Source: Margaritifera margaritifera (Eukaryota; Mollusca; Bivalvia; Unionida; Margaritiferidae). From it: DNA of 64,000 nt. A program made the translations under genes and the position numbers. The notes below the pieces were generated by a model, which was not told where the DNA came from, did not search any database, and was given only the letters and a program-made list of their open reading frames with translations. Where the stretch lies: NCBI GenBank assembly GCA_029931535.1, contig JAQPZY010001549.1, forward strand, positions 1,842,501-1,906,500, in the 5' to 3' direction. This document shows, piece by piece, positions 32,994-44,900 of this stretch (position 1 is its first letter; each line of letters begins with the position of its first letter).

Positions 32994-35900
32994 AAAATTG
33001 TAAGATGGCATCTTAAAAATAGAATGGCGTTATACACTTTCAAAGAATATAACAATAGAGTTTTTATGTATTTCACTAACCAATATTTGTTTAAACAGGT
33101 TAATTGTATTTACATTCCTTAAATTGATGGCATGTCCGGCCCATACGCAATAAGTGTATATAGTATCTCGTTTTAATTTTGTCTATACGTATATTCATCC
33201 GTTTATCTTTTTGTCTGCTGATGTATTTTTCTACAGAAATCACCTCAGCTGTTGAACAAAATAAGAATCAGTAAATCAAATTTTTTAAATAGTTTATTTT
33301 GTAAGAAAAATAACTGAATAGGTTTACAAATGTCTTGGTTTATTTGGATAAGATCGATACCCTTACGTGACTAAGAATTGAATGTGTGTGTAGATCCAGA
33401 TATTTCTAATAAAACATGATAGTTTCATATATTTATTGTTTCGATATTCAGTATTATGTGATTTAATTTGTACGATAATAAGCAAGTGTGTATGCAGTAT
33501 TCTCTCTCATTCTTTGAATTTTCTCAAGATCGGCAAATACCAACTGCGTTAGGGTACGTTTCTTTGCCTTACAAGCAAGTCTATTTAAGATTTCTTACAC
33601 CATCACCCCTTTAAAAAAATAAAAAGTTATAAACGGACTACCAACAAATACGTTCAATGAAGTAAAAAAAGAACTGAGTTTATTTCGACATTTTCTCCAT
33701 GTGATCAATGTGATAATGACCGGAATTATAATGAATCTTTCAGGAATTGGTATCTCCCCTTCCTTTAAATTCTTTTATTTTATTTTCGTTTAGAAGACAC
33801 CAAAACATCAAGCCTGGAAACTACACAAGGATACGTCACATTACCATCTACGGCAAATGGATCCCCTGATTCATCGAAGTTTCAAAAAGAAAATGGTAAA
33901 TAGTTAAACAAAAAAGTAAATTAGTGGCTGGACATTTTTTTCTAACTAATTTAAATCAAATACAATAACGATTTAAAACAGATATATTAAATAAAGATAT
34001 CCATTTATACAGAATTCAGAACAGGTTAAGTTTAATTTTAGTAATGTTGATCTTTATAGCCTTTTTTCAAACATGATCAATTTTTTCTGCATTAAATGAT
34101 TGAAATGCGTAGGGTATTGTTTATAATATAATGAAATGAACATGTTTTATAGCTGCCAGTGGCAGTGGTTTTATGTCAAACTTGCTATTTCATTTACCCC
34201 ACAATTTCGTGCTTTTTGTTGGAGTCTTTGTTTGATGTAAATAGTTTTCAATTCATCTCTATAACAGCTCCAGTCAAGCAAACTTCTATGGCATGGCGAT
34301 GCATTCTTTTGAGGGTGATTGTTAATCATATGCTACAAACGTTTACTCAGTGAAAACAAAAATGTATTGGGTTTCATTTGTATTCCTGAAAGTTTTATTC
34401 AGATTGCCTGCAGTACGGACAGCTTGATTTGGTCATGTCCCTTTAGTCCGTCTGTCTGTCTGTTTGCATATCCGTACATCCGTTCTTCCCGAACCAAATG
34501 GCAGGATTGCGCAAAATCATTTTGTAGACAAATAAAACACGTAAAGTATGCTTGATTGAACTGATTATATTTTCATATCACTTGATCCATTTTTGTATTA
34601 TTTTGTTTAGAATAAATTCTGGAGCTTTTTGGGACCGTGTCTTTTTGACTGCAGTGCAACGTATATGTTTTGCGAACACAAATTTAGTTTTCCTTTATGT
34701 AATTTTTATCGAAACTTTCATCCTTATCTAATCATCATCCACTGTACCATGAAAACTAACTCTCTATTTTGGAAAATGGACAACTCCTATGCACATTTTT
34801 TTAGTCCTAAATGTTTTGTATACAAATGTGAACTTTCCGTATCTTATACTTCTTGTGTCTAATATACCAAATAAATATAGATAAAGTTAACTTAAAAAGC
34901 CAGCGAGTACTTGCCACAACGTATGTTTATTGAATTATGTCTGTCAGAGTATAACATGATTTTTCTATGAATTTATTCTTAATCTTTATAAACTATAGCG
35001 CTAATCTGTTTTTGAGAAGGAAAATGTATTTACTTTTATTCTTTAAAAAATTCGTAATTGATTACTTAGAAATCTTACAACTGCTTTTAGTACTAGACAC
35101 AAAGTAAAATCGGCATGGGCATTACTACAGTCGTCTGAGTATATCTCAGTGTGGGAAGCTTGTGAATACATCATACTTCTCATAGATCAATCAATTGTAT
35201 TTTTTAAAATGTGGATGAATTGGGATCAGTTAAGCAAGAAACTTCGAAAAATATAAGAAATATTTAATTTGCAAAAGGTGCTTGATGGCTACGCCATGAA
35301 GGAGAAATAACGGTGACGGTCAATCATCGCTTTATTTACTACTCAAAATATTATAGTAGTACATCTTACTACTGAAAATCAAATGATAAAAATAGAAGCT
35401 TTATTTAAGAGACACGATATAAGAAAAATAAAGACAGAAATAGAAATAAAGAGTTATACAATATCAACGTCGTCCAGAATGCGCGTTTTACATGTATGTA
35501 TAAATGCATGATCGTCCTCATATTACTACGTTAAGACAGCAATACAAAAGCTCAGATATATACAGGTATTTTACTCAGCATGTAAAAACTATAGTATGCA
35601 GAACATGTGAGACATACAATTATGAATTTGGTCGAGCAGACAATCACAAATTAGAGACTATGGAGAAATACAAACAGGATGATGATAACCACACACACCG
35701 GGATGTGAGGTACATTGTATATTTTAGACCGGATAGCTGGGGATAAGTCATCCCTTTTATACCCCATGACTTTAGTATTTTTTGTCTCGCTCGTTACATA
35801 TTAGTGCATATGATGTAGGTTTATGAAATATAATTTCCCAGATAGTAATCACTAGGATTTATATTATCAAAGTCGCGACGGGAATTTCCCAGCTAGCACA

Positions 35901-38900
35901 GTGATGTGTATTGAGGGTTAATTAATTATCACAGGCCTCGATTATTGTTTACAAATATACTACCGTAAAAACACAATTAATGATAGCCACCGACTGTGTA
36001 AAATATTTTGCTGATATTATTTTCTCTGCATCAGAGAATATTTTCTTCATAGCTTAGTTAGGCTGATATGATTCGCAGCTGTGTATTTTACACCGGTTTC
36101 GTCAGAGAATATGTTTGCGCCATCAGAAAACAGATTATACCAACTGCCGCAGAGAATATTGTTATATTAGGAATTTACTCTGGTATATAGCAACGGCGAA
36201 AAATCCACAGATCGACGCATATAGTATTCTAAAAGAATTTTTGAAAATATCTGAGTCTGGAATTACTCTAGCAAACTAATGGAGTGTGCGAAACATCACA
36301 GAAGAGATTAAGTCGTTTCGCTTAAATGCATCATACAGATTTTTCAAAGAGGCTCAAAAATATATGATTTTTCCAGCAGGTATCCGGATCATCTTGATAA
36401 ATTAATCAATTTAGGAGTTATCTTGGAAGAACAACGATATTTACATTGTCAAGCTTGTGAGAAAAAGCCTGAAAAAAAAACATTATTTGACATCGTACAA
36501 GAAACAATAGAATCACTGACGTTGAGTAGCTCACCTAGTACAGATAGCAGAACAAGTGAATACTATAATGATGATGACCTTGAAACATCAAGCCAATATA
36601 GTAACAGTGGTGAAGATCACCAAGAGCAAATTAATTAGAGAAATACCTTTGGTATTATGTTATATAAAAATGTCATTAAAAATGAGTTATGAAGATCCGG
36701 TTGATGACGTGTTGCGAATATATATAGACAGCAATAAATTTATTAGAAATACTAAACAAGTGGAATAATATTTAAAACATAAAGAATGGCTGCAGCAACT
36801 GGAAGAAAAGGCTCATGATAAAATGATTTTCAGAAAGATGCAGCAAGATTCAACTGATAAGAAATTAAAAGCTGAAGAGTTTAAGCGAATGTTGCAACGT
36901 CACAATTCTAAGCTAACGTCGCAATGTAACTAGATTTATGGGGACGTTTCGCTTGTTAATACATGAACTTTATAGGACTAACGCGTTGATGAGTTCAGGT
37001 ACATTTCCTGCTGAAACACTTCGGGTTTTACGTCAACTCAATAATGCGTTGCAGCGTGTTGTTGCAAATACAATTCGGAGCGTTACCCGATGATAACAAT
37101 CTCAACAACGAAACCGGAATGTGATGTGACTTTTTCTACACCAATCGCGCAGGTGTATCCCGCACACTTCAGATTGCATTGGCGTCGTTGCGCGTGTATT
37201 ACAGTTGGCTTAATATTCGATCACGACAGTTCAGTGGTCTTCCCGCGAATAACTCCTTTTTGTTTTCGGCAGACTGTGGCGCCACCTGTAATAATATTGC
37301 ACTATATATTATATCGATCAATGATGACATTCGACAGAGAATGTTGTTGGTGACCAGAAAAGATTACCTTGAATTTCAAAAACTGAATCAGAAGTATATT
37401 TTAATCAAGTATTATTTATTCCTAAAGATAAAAAACCGAAGGTATATGAATCAGGAGGATAATACAATCGTGGGGATCGATAAACTGCAAACTAATGGAA
37501 ACACGAGTTTGGAAATAAATTTCTCTGGTTACCCCAGCAAGCTTCTTTTCACTAATGCGATGATGTACTGATGTACGGCCTAATGAAAGACAAAGATGAC
37601 ATCATATCCATTAACAAAATTTATACTTCCCAAATGCAGTTAGGACCTGGTGATATCTCACTTTGGTTTTGTCTTCGCTGGTGTATGTACACTTGCCTTT
37701 TTTCCGTTCATGTGTTTGCCCGTCTGATACTCACCTTAGCTGATGACAGAAATAAACACGCGTAAATAAAATAGTAAAAATAGTAATGTTTGTAAGGAAA
37801 ATGAACGATATTTTTCACAAATAGCTGGGGATTTTTATGTGTTTTATATTCCCTGTTGTTGTATAGAGCATTGAGCATTTTCATAAAATATTATCTCTTT
37901 GCTTGAAATTCATCCTGCTATTATGCGCTGGAGATGTTACGTAGTTATGTTGTGCAAACAACTCTATCAAAGGATGATTAAACCTTCACTCGTCAGACTT
38001 GTCATTCCACAAATTATTACGATTAGTTTGCACGCTCAAAAAATACGTTTAATGAGCTGTGAAAATAAAATAACGTATAATTTCCACACTTTTTTGTATC
38101 CAACAAAATGAGACAATGACCGAAGGTAAGACTAATCAGTTGTTTGTTTTCCTTTTGTTTACAAGACAACAGCACGTCAAGCCCAGAAAGTACACATGGA
38201 TATTTCAGCTTATCATCTATCCCTGACCCCTTGAACTATGATGCAGAAAATGGTAAGTAGTTAAAGTCAAATGTAAATTAGGGAATTCAGTGATTTTATT
38301 TTCTTGTGTGCATTGGAAATAAATATGTATCGCATTGAGAGCTATGTATTAAATTAAACAAACTTTTTCTCGCACCATTCGAGAATAAACGTGGTTAAAC
38401 AAAAACATTTATCCTTCCTGAGATGACAAGGGATTTCTTTTGAATTCGATTTTTATGAGAGTTCGATTTTCTTGTGAATTTTTTCTGTGACATTTGATAC
38501 ACGAGTCTTCACACAGACCAGTGAAATGTATTTTATAAATGTGGATGCATTTGAATACGTTAAGCAAGAACGTCTTTTAAAATATAAAGGAAAATAATTA
38601 CTTTGCAAAAAATACTCTGAGTAGTATAAATAGTGGTCCTTACCAGTCACTCACTGCTTACTAGCACACAAAGCGTTTCTTGGTTACAGCATCAGAGTGT
38701 AATTAATAGTCACAAATTGGGGGTGACTATCAATAATCATTTTATTTACTACTGTTATGACTCTAGGTCTTAAAATATGTAACAGAAAGAAAGTGAAACC
38801 AATACAATCAGGTAAAATCAACAAGCAAATTATTTCCAGATAATTAACATTTCTCAAGTGTCTCTGTGTCTGTTTCTCAAGTGTTTTGACATCCTCACTA

Positions 38901-41900
38901 TGTGGGATAGGTGCAACTAGGTTGATTGATTAATTAACTGGCCTATCTATGTCAAATACTCCTTTAACATATTTGTGTGACAAATTTGTTAATGTTTCCG
39001 CCTCTCAGGAGTATTAACGATATAATTTAAGTCATTTACTTCTTTTCAACTGCACAAGGACCATACAATTTTGCCCGAAGATGGATTGGCAAGAGGGGCA
39101 GAACTTTATCACCAGGCTGAAAGCTCCTTTTCTGTGTATTTCTGTCATACCTTAATTTTATTTTTGACTGAGTAGTGTGGAGATTTGTTCTTGTTACCTC
39201 ACAAGTCTTTGACAACTTATATTTGAAATCAGAGACATAGTCAAGAAGATTAATTTTTTGATCTTCATTTGAAAGAATTTTTTCTTTTAATAACTTCAAT
39301 GGTCAATGGACAGTATGTTCAAAAATCAGTTCGAAAGGAATGAAACCCAATCACTCTTGAACTGATTCTCTAGCAGCAAACAACAACAAATAAACACCCT
39401 CATCCCAATCCTTTCCTGTTTCAAAGCAATATGACCGAATAATATTCTTCAAAATTTGATGAAATCTTTCCAAAGCTCCTTGACTTTCAGGGTGATAGGT
39501 AGACTATTTAAACTGTTGGATGCCTAATTCATGCATAACTTGTTGGAAAATTCCAGATATAAAATTTAACCCTTGATCAGATTGGATAGATTTGGGAAGG
39601 TCAACAAATGTGAAAAACTTTACCAAAGCCTTTACAATGGTTTTAGTTTCAATATTTCTCCAATGACTTGCCTCTGGATATCTTGTAGACACACACATTA
39701 TGGTCAAAAAGTATTGGTTACCTGACTTGGTCTTAGGTAAGGAACCGACACAGTCTACCATTATTCTAATAAATGGTTCATCAAATGAAGGAATAGGTTG
39801 CAGATGAGCCTTAGGTATCTTCTGACTGGGTTTCCTTCCATTTGACTAATGTGACAAGATCTACATTATTTAGAAACACCACTTTTAATTTTCGGACAAT
39901 AAAAATGATTCAAGATCTTGTGATCGGTATTATTGACTCCTAATTGACCAGCCAAGGAAGTTTCATGGGCTAGGCTTAGATTTTCCTGTCGATATGACTT
40001 AGGAACAACAAATTGATATCTCACTGACCACTCGTCACCAGTGGGTACTTCAGGTGGTTTCCATTTTCTCATAAGGACCCCTTTTTCATAAAGTAACAAA
40101 CTCTGGGACTTGTGTGGCGTCAGTTTCACTAATAGCCATATGAAACAAACAGGAGATCTCAGGATCTTATTCCTGTTCAACAACGAGTGATTGTATTTTG
40201 TCACCCTGATTAGAATAGAGAGACCGAGTTGTAAAATGAGGATCACTGTGATCAACACCTTTTGATTGATCAATAACAGGAGAGAATGTGACCTCATCAA
40301 AAGACTGATCAATAAATGTGTCAGCTGAAGGAATCATTTCCTGATCTACATCATTCCCAAGAGCTCTTTTTGCCATAGCTCTGGTAACTGCACAAGCAGG
40401 ATACAAAATCAGGGATTTCAATCTCAATATGATCAAATTTTTGATCCAAACAAGGCCTGTCTGTTACAAGTGGATTAACCACGACCTTATCTCCAGCTAG
40501 GTCATTGCCTAGTAACAAATGGATACCTTATATAGGTAAAGAAGTCACTGCCCCAACAGTGACAGGTCTGGAAACTAGGTCTGATGCAAAATTAACACAA
40601 TGGGAGGAACATTTATAAAGCCGCACTCTACTCCTTGAATAAGTACACTTTCGCTAGAAGAAGACTTCTCAGACAAAGGCAAAGTACCTAATAATAAAGG
40701 ACTCTGAGAAGCTCATTTGTCCCTTAATAATTTAAGAGGGATAGGTTTCGCAGAATCACCAATAAGTGATATAGAACCTTATGACATTAATAGTTCATAA
40801 ATCTTCGAAACTGAATCAGACTGGAGTTTGTTTGACCCAACAATTGTGTTACTTTCAATACAAGACCGTGACCTTGATCTCTTTGAAATAAGAGCCTTCG
40901 AAATAGCTCTATCTTTCTTCTGCTGCTTATTTTACAACCTGAAGCAATCATCAATGACCTGCCCTTTCTCTTTACAATAAGTGCACGTAGGAAGAGATAA
41001 GGATTTCCGATCAGTATTATTAGATGTTTGATTTCTAACAGCTGTGCTGTTTTGAAATTTAGAAAAACTCGTCAAGATAGGTCTTAACATTACTATAGAT
41101 GCACTATTTGAACTCTTCAATGAATACGAGCTGTCTGAGGCTATTGTAATATTGATCAACCTTCATGGAGAGCACTACCTATTAAATAGTTGTTTTCTTT
41201 CCCTTGCAAATTCGACATGAGTTTGTCCAGTTTCTTTTCTACTATTCCTAAACCATAGTCGAATTGGCTCAGGTACCAACTCATAACCCTTAAAGATGTA
41301 CTCCTTTACCACATAATATTCAGTAGTTTGTTGTACCGACAGTGAAGTGTAAACTTCACGAGCTTTGCCAATATGTAAACTTTGTAATACCAAAGTCCAA
41401 TGCTTTCTCTGCCATTTAAATTTTTCAGCAATTTTCTCAGAGTGAAGAAAGGTATTTATCTATTTCTTTTTATGAAAAGGGCGTTCACACCTAATATATT
41501 TGGCAACATCAAAACCTGAACTTGTGTGTAAAGGGTGGAGGGCAGTTCTAATCTTTGTAATCTATAATGCATTTCCCTTTCTTTCATTTTTTTTTCTCTC
41601 TCTCTGCCTCTCATCTCTCTCTCTCTCTACCTGTCCTCTTTCTCACACTCTGCATCTGCATTTCTATTTCCCTCTACTCTTTATGAAGCTGAAGGTTTCT
41701 TAATTCAAATTTCATCCTGGGTTTTGTTTAGCTCCAATTCCCTTAATTTAAAATCAAAACCAGGTATAGACTTATCAATGAACCCAAAGCACTATCATCA
41801 AAAATTTCCTTTTCCGGTAAATACTGAATTAAAACATTCATTATCTCTTGTTTTTTCAAAGTCGATCTCAATTCAGAAAGATCATAATGTCTGGAAAGCT

Positions 41901-44900
41901 CAAGCAACTCGTCCTTTTTCATAGACTCGAACTTTACTTGGTTAAGACTTGAAATAAAGTTCTCAACCTTAGATGACATTGTGGATGCTTGCTGGTTTCA
42001 CTAAACGTTTTTCAAATTGGTGAAATGAAAATTTCAAAACAAATTCAATTTAAATTATAATTTAAAGAAATTCACATCCTGGACGAACCACCAATTTCTG
42101 TTATGACCCCGGGTCTTAAAATATGTAACAGAAAGAAAGTGAAACCAATAAAATCAAGTAAAATCAACAAGCAATTCATTTCCAGACAATTAAAGTTAAA
42201 ATTCAAAAGACAATTACAGATTGTGGGCTAAATTCCAAATAATCGTTGCTGTCTGAATCAGAAGTAAAAACAAAATTAGAATGTTCGGAATTAATTCAAA
42301 TAGCCTTGAATGTCCTGATATACCACAAAAGATGTAATCCAGAATGTATTGGAATGGGTTCACATAAATCCCCAAAATCGTGCTATAATCCAAAGTCAAT
42401 GAGCACTTTAGTAATTCCAATGAATAATTTAAATAAATAATTCCTCTCAAATTATATATAATTTCACCAACACAACTGTAATTACTAACACATATTCCTT
42501 ACTGACTGATCTTTAGAACCTCTTTAGAATTCTATAACAGGCATGAATTTGTTTAACATAATCTGTATATAAATGAACATGCCTACATGACCTATGTCAC
42601 ATCAGAATATGAGTAATTCTAATGGAAACATACTGGTCTACCTGACATATGTCACAAAAGACTTATGGTGAAATGCCTATGAAAATACTGGCCTACCTGA
42701 CACATGTCAATTAACCGTACAGCTTAAAATCATATACAAAGGTTAAGTATATAAACATCATACATAACAACTTGTGAAAATATTATAGTAGTAAGTCTTG
42801 GTACTGAAATTTAACTGATGAAAAGGAAATTTAACCTTTATTAAAGAGAACTGGAATTAAAGAGGTACAAAATATCAACGTTGTTGAAAATGCGTGTTTA
42901 AAATGCAAGATTGTCTGCATATTATTACGTAAGAAAGAAATACCAATATTCAGATATGTATATTTCTATGGTAGCTCTGTTACGTACAAGTAATTTACTC
43001 AGCATGCATAGATTAGGGTATACAAAAGATGGGAAAGATACATTTTTGAATAAATCGAATGGAAACTATAAAATTGGAGAATATGGGCACATACACGCAG
43101 GATGATGATAACGAATCCAACCGGAATGGAGACGAAACAGAAGAGGTGAAATGTGCATTGTTTTATAATTATATTGAATTATGAACATTTGTGACAAATA
43201 ATGGACTGCAGATTTAAAAGAAGAAGTACGCCTTATCCTGGTCCCACAGCGCAGTTTAATGCTCCAGTCAACCAAGACATTGCACACATATTTGAAATAG
43301 ATGAAAATTTATTGCAGAGAAAATAAGTATTTTACATACAAGCCATTAAACCTATTGTGATAGATACACTTAACGATTTGTCCGTGATGACTCTTTGAAC
43401 AGATGCAGTGCACAGTATGACATGCGATTTCGGCAGAATGAATCAAACTGGGCAGTATGGACGAGAACAGCCTGATACGGAATATCTCATTGACCTTTAA
43501 CTGATCAAGGTGTGGCATATTTAGTACACTGAATATGCAGGTTTTACGTTTACTTTCAGATGCGAACGAATGCATGAGATAACATTGCCTGATTAAGACG
43601 CGATTAATTGAATTAACAACGACATGAATCTGAAACAACTTAGGATAAAATATAATGACTTTAACATTCTTCCATATCACGAATGGAAATACGTGAACGG
43701 AAAAAAATACCTGGTTTCAAATGTACCAAGAATAATTCAATCAATGACCACGATAGCTCGTCATTGAATGCAGTAATGAGAATTGAAGTCTAACAAACTT
43801 GTTACCTTTTGTGATAGGAAAAGCACATCAGGGCTTGGCCGGAGAGGGATTGAGTGTAAAAGCAAGTTAGTTCGGGCAAATTGCCTGTAGAGTCTAGCTG
43901 TAAAGCTCATTCTAATAATTTGCTTCTTGCAAAGGGATTTGTGGAGATAACCAATAAGGTATTTCCACACAAATATATCAACTCATCCAGAGATATCGTG
44001 CGATCTATACATATTTGGATGACTGCTGTGAGAGAGAGATACCTGAAAATCTAAGATCACAGAACATCTCTCAATAGAAATAATTCCACATTATGCGTAA
44101 CGGCGAGCTGATTACACAAAGAACTTACTTGCTGACGTCTGTTGTCGCTTTGCCGCCACAAATCATGGCCGGGGTCTTGATTATCCCAGTTGCCCATTTC
44201 ATCCATAATCCTTTATCTAAGAGAAAAATTGCCACCACAGATATGACTGCAAGAGGAAACCTGTCTACCCAAGATGTGAGCTGTAGGGTCACAATGGATA
44301 ATCCGTCACGGAGAAAATCTCTTGAGCAATTCCCGTTGTGACCACGTCTCTTACTCAAAAGATTGCCCTAAGTGGAAGCAAGATAAGCAAATACAATGGT
44401 GAGAGCTAGAGCAAAGCCTGAACTTTCTTGAGCCCAGAGTGTTTTTGGACGGCACAACTCCTGTTAACACTACCGGCAGAGCATACGCGAGCGTAACAAG
44501 AATAGAGACGAAACCTTTCACAAATACTCCGTGTATGCAGACAAACATTACACGGATACAAGTGGAACCATTTTCACAATCTTGACTCCTCCAGAGCGCA
44601 GGCACCAAAAGCGAAAATGAAGAAGATAGTTCCAGCGAACAATCGGGCAGACTGAACTCACGAAACGAGCAGCAATACACTGGCATGAGCTGTCACAGTT
44701 ACAGCGTGACACGTAGGAACCCAGTTCTTCTAGAGAGGAACCGGTTAAATCTGGCCAACCAAAAGAGCAGCAACCGTTGGCGCCAGTGAAAATGCATGAT
44801 ATAAAACGAATTCATAGCAAATTCATAGAATTCATGATGACGGATCTGTTATCCTTGTTGCTGAAGAAACCAAACGTTTAGGGTTTGGTTGTAGCCGTGA

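Larger units (their letters stand above)
35900..37350 (+). mobile_element. Second Polinton/adintovirus-like fragment
   Basis: Holds gene X copy 2 (36290-36638), a basic helical ORF (36649-36930), a segment with SGTFPAETLRVLRQLNNALQ (about 36990-37090) and a segment with QIALASLRVYYSWLNI (about 37165-37215) followed after a short gap by NNSFLF, a pattern I associate with small Polinton virion proteins. Shared gene X links it to the element at 6.4-14.7 kb. No polymerase or integrase is present. It abuts a receptor pseudoexon at about 37350. Confidence 0.5.
38753..42769 (-). mobile_element. Gmr1-like Ty3 LTR retrotransposon, RT/RNase H deleted
   Basis: Minus-strand order: complete 5' LTR (42769-42099), primer-binding site (42093-42076), gag (41979-40930), protease (about 40760-40460), integrase (40110-39036), then the last 95 bp or so of a 3' LTR (38847-38753). 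RT, RNase H and most of the 3' LTR are missing. Outer ends are TGTTATG and CATAACA. Flanks (TTTACTAC left, ACTTG right) do not give a clean target duplication. The element splits a block that continues at 42771 and has an uninterrupted relative at 35331, proving insertion. Frame breaks show it is dead. Confidence 0.88.

Noticed and set aside
34151..34215. Acceptor-like TTTTATAG followed by an open frame (AASGSG), possible extra exon
   Set aside because: No usable donor in phase; related DNA at 16780 and 27780 is non-coding.
43309..43680. 123-codon minus-strand frame
   Set aside because: No domain or splice context; the opposite strand looks at least as coding-like but has stops.
44125..44686. 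Minus-strand frames with hydrophobic segments
   Set aside because: The + strand carries the LINE ORF1 zinc-knuckle sequence, so these are shadows.
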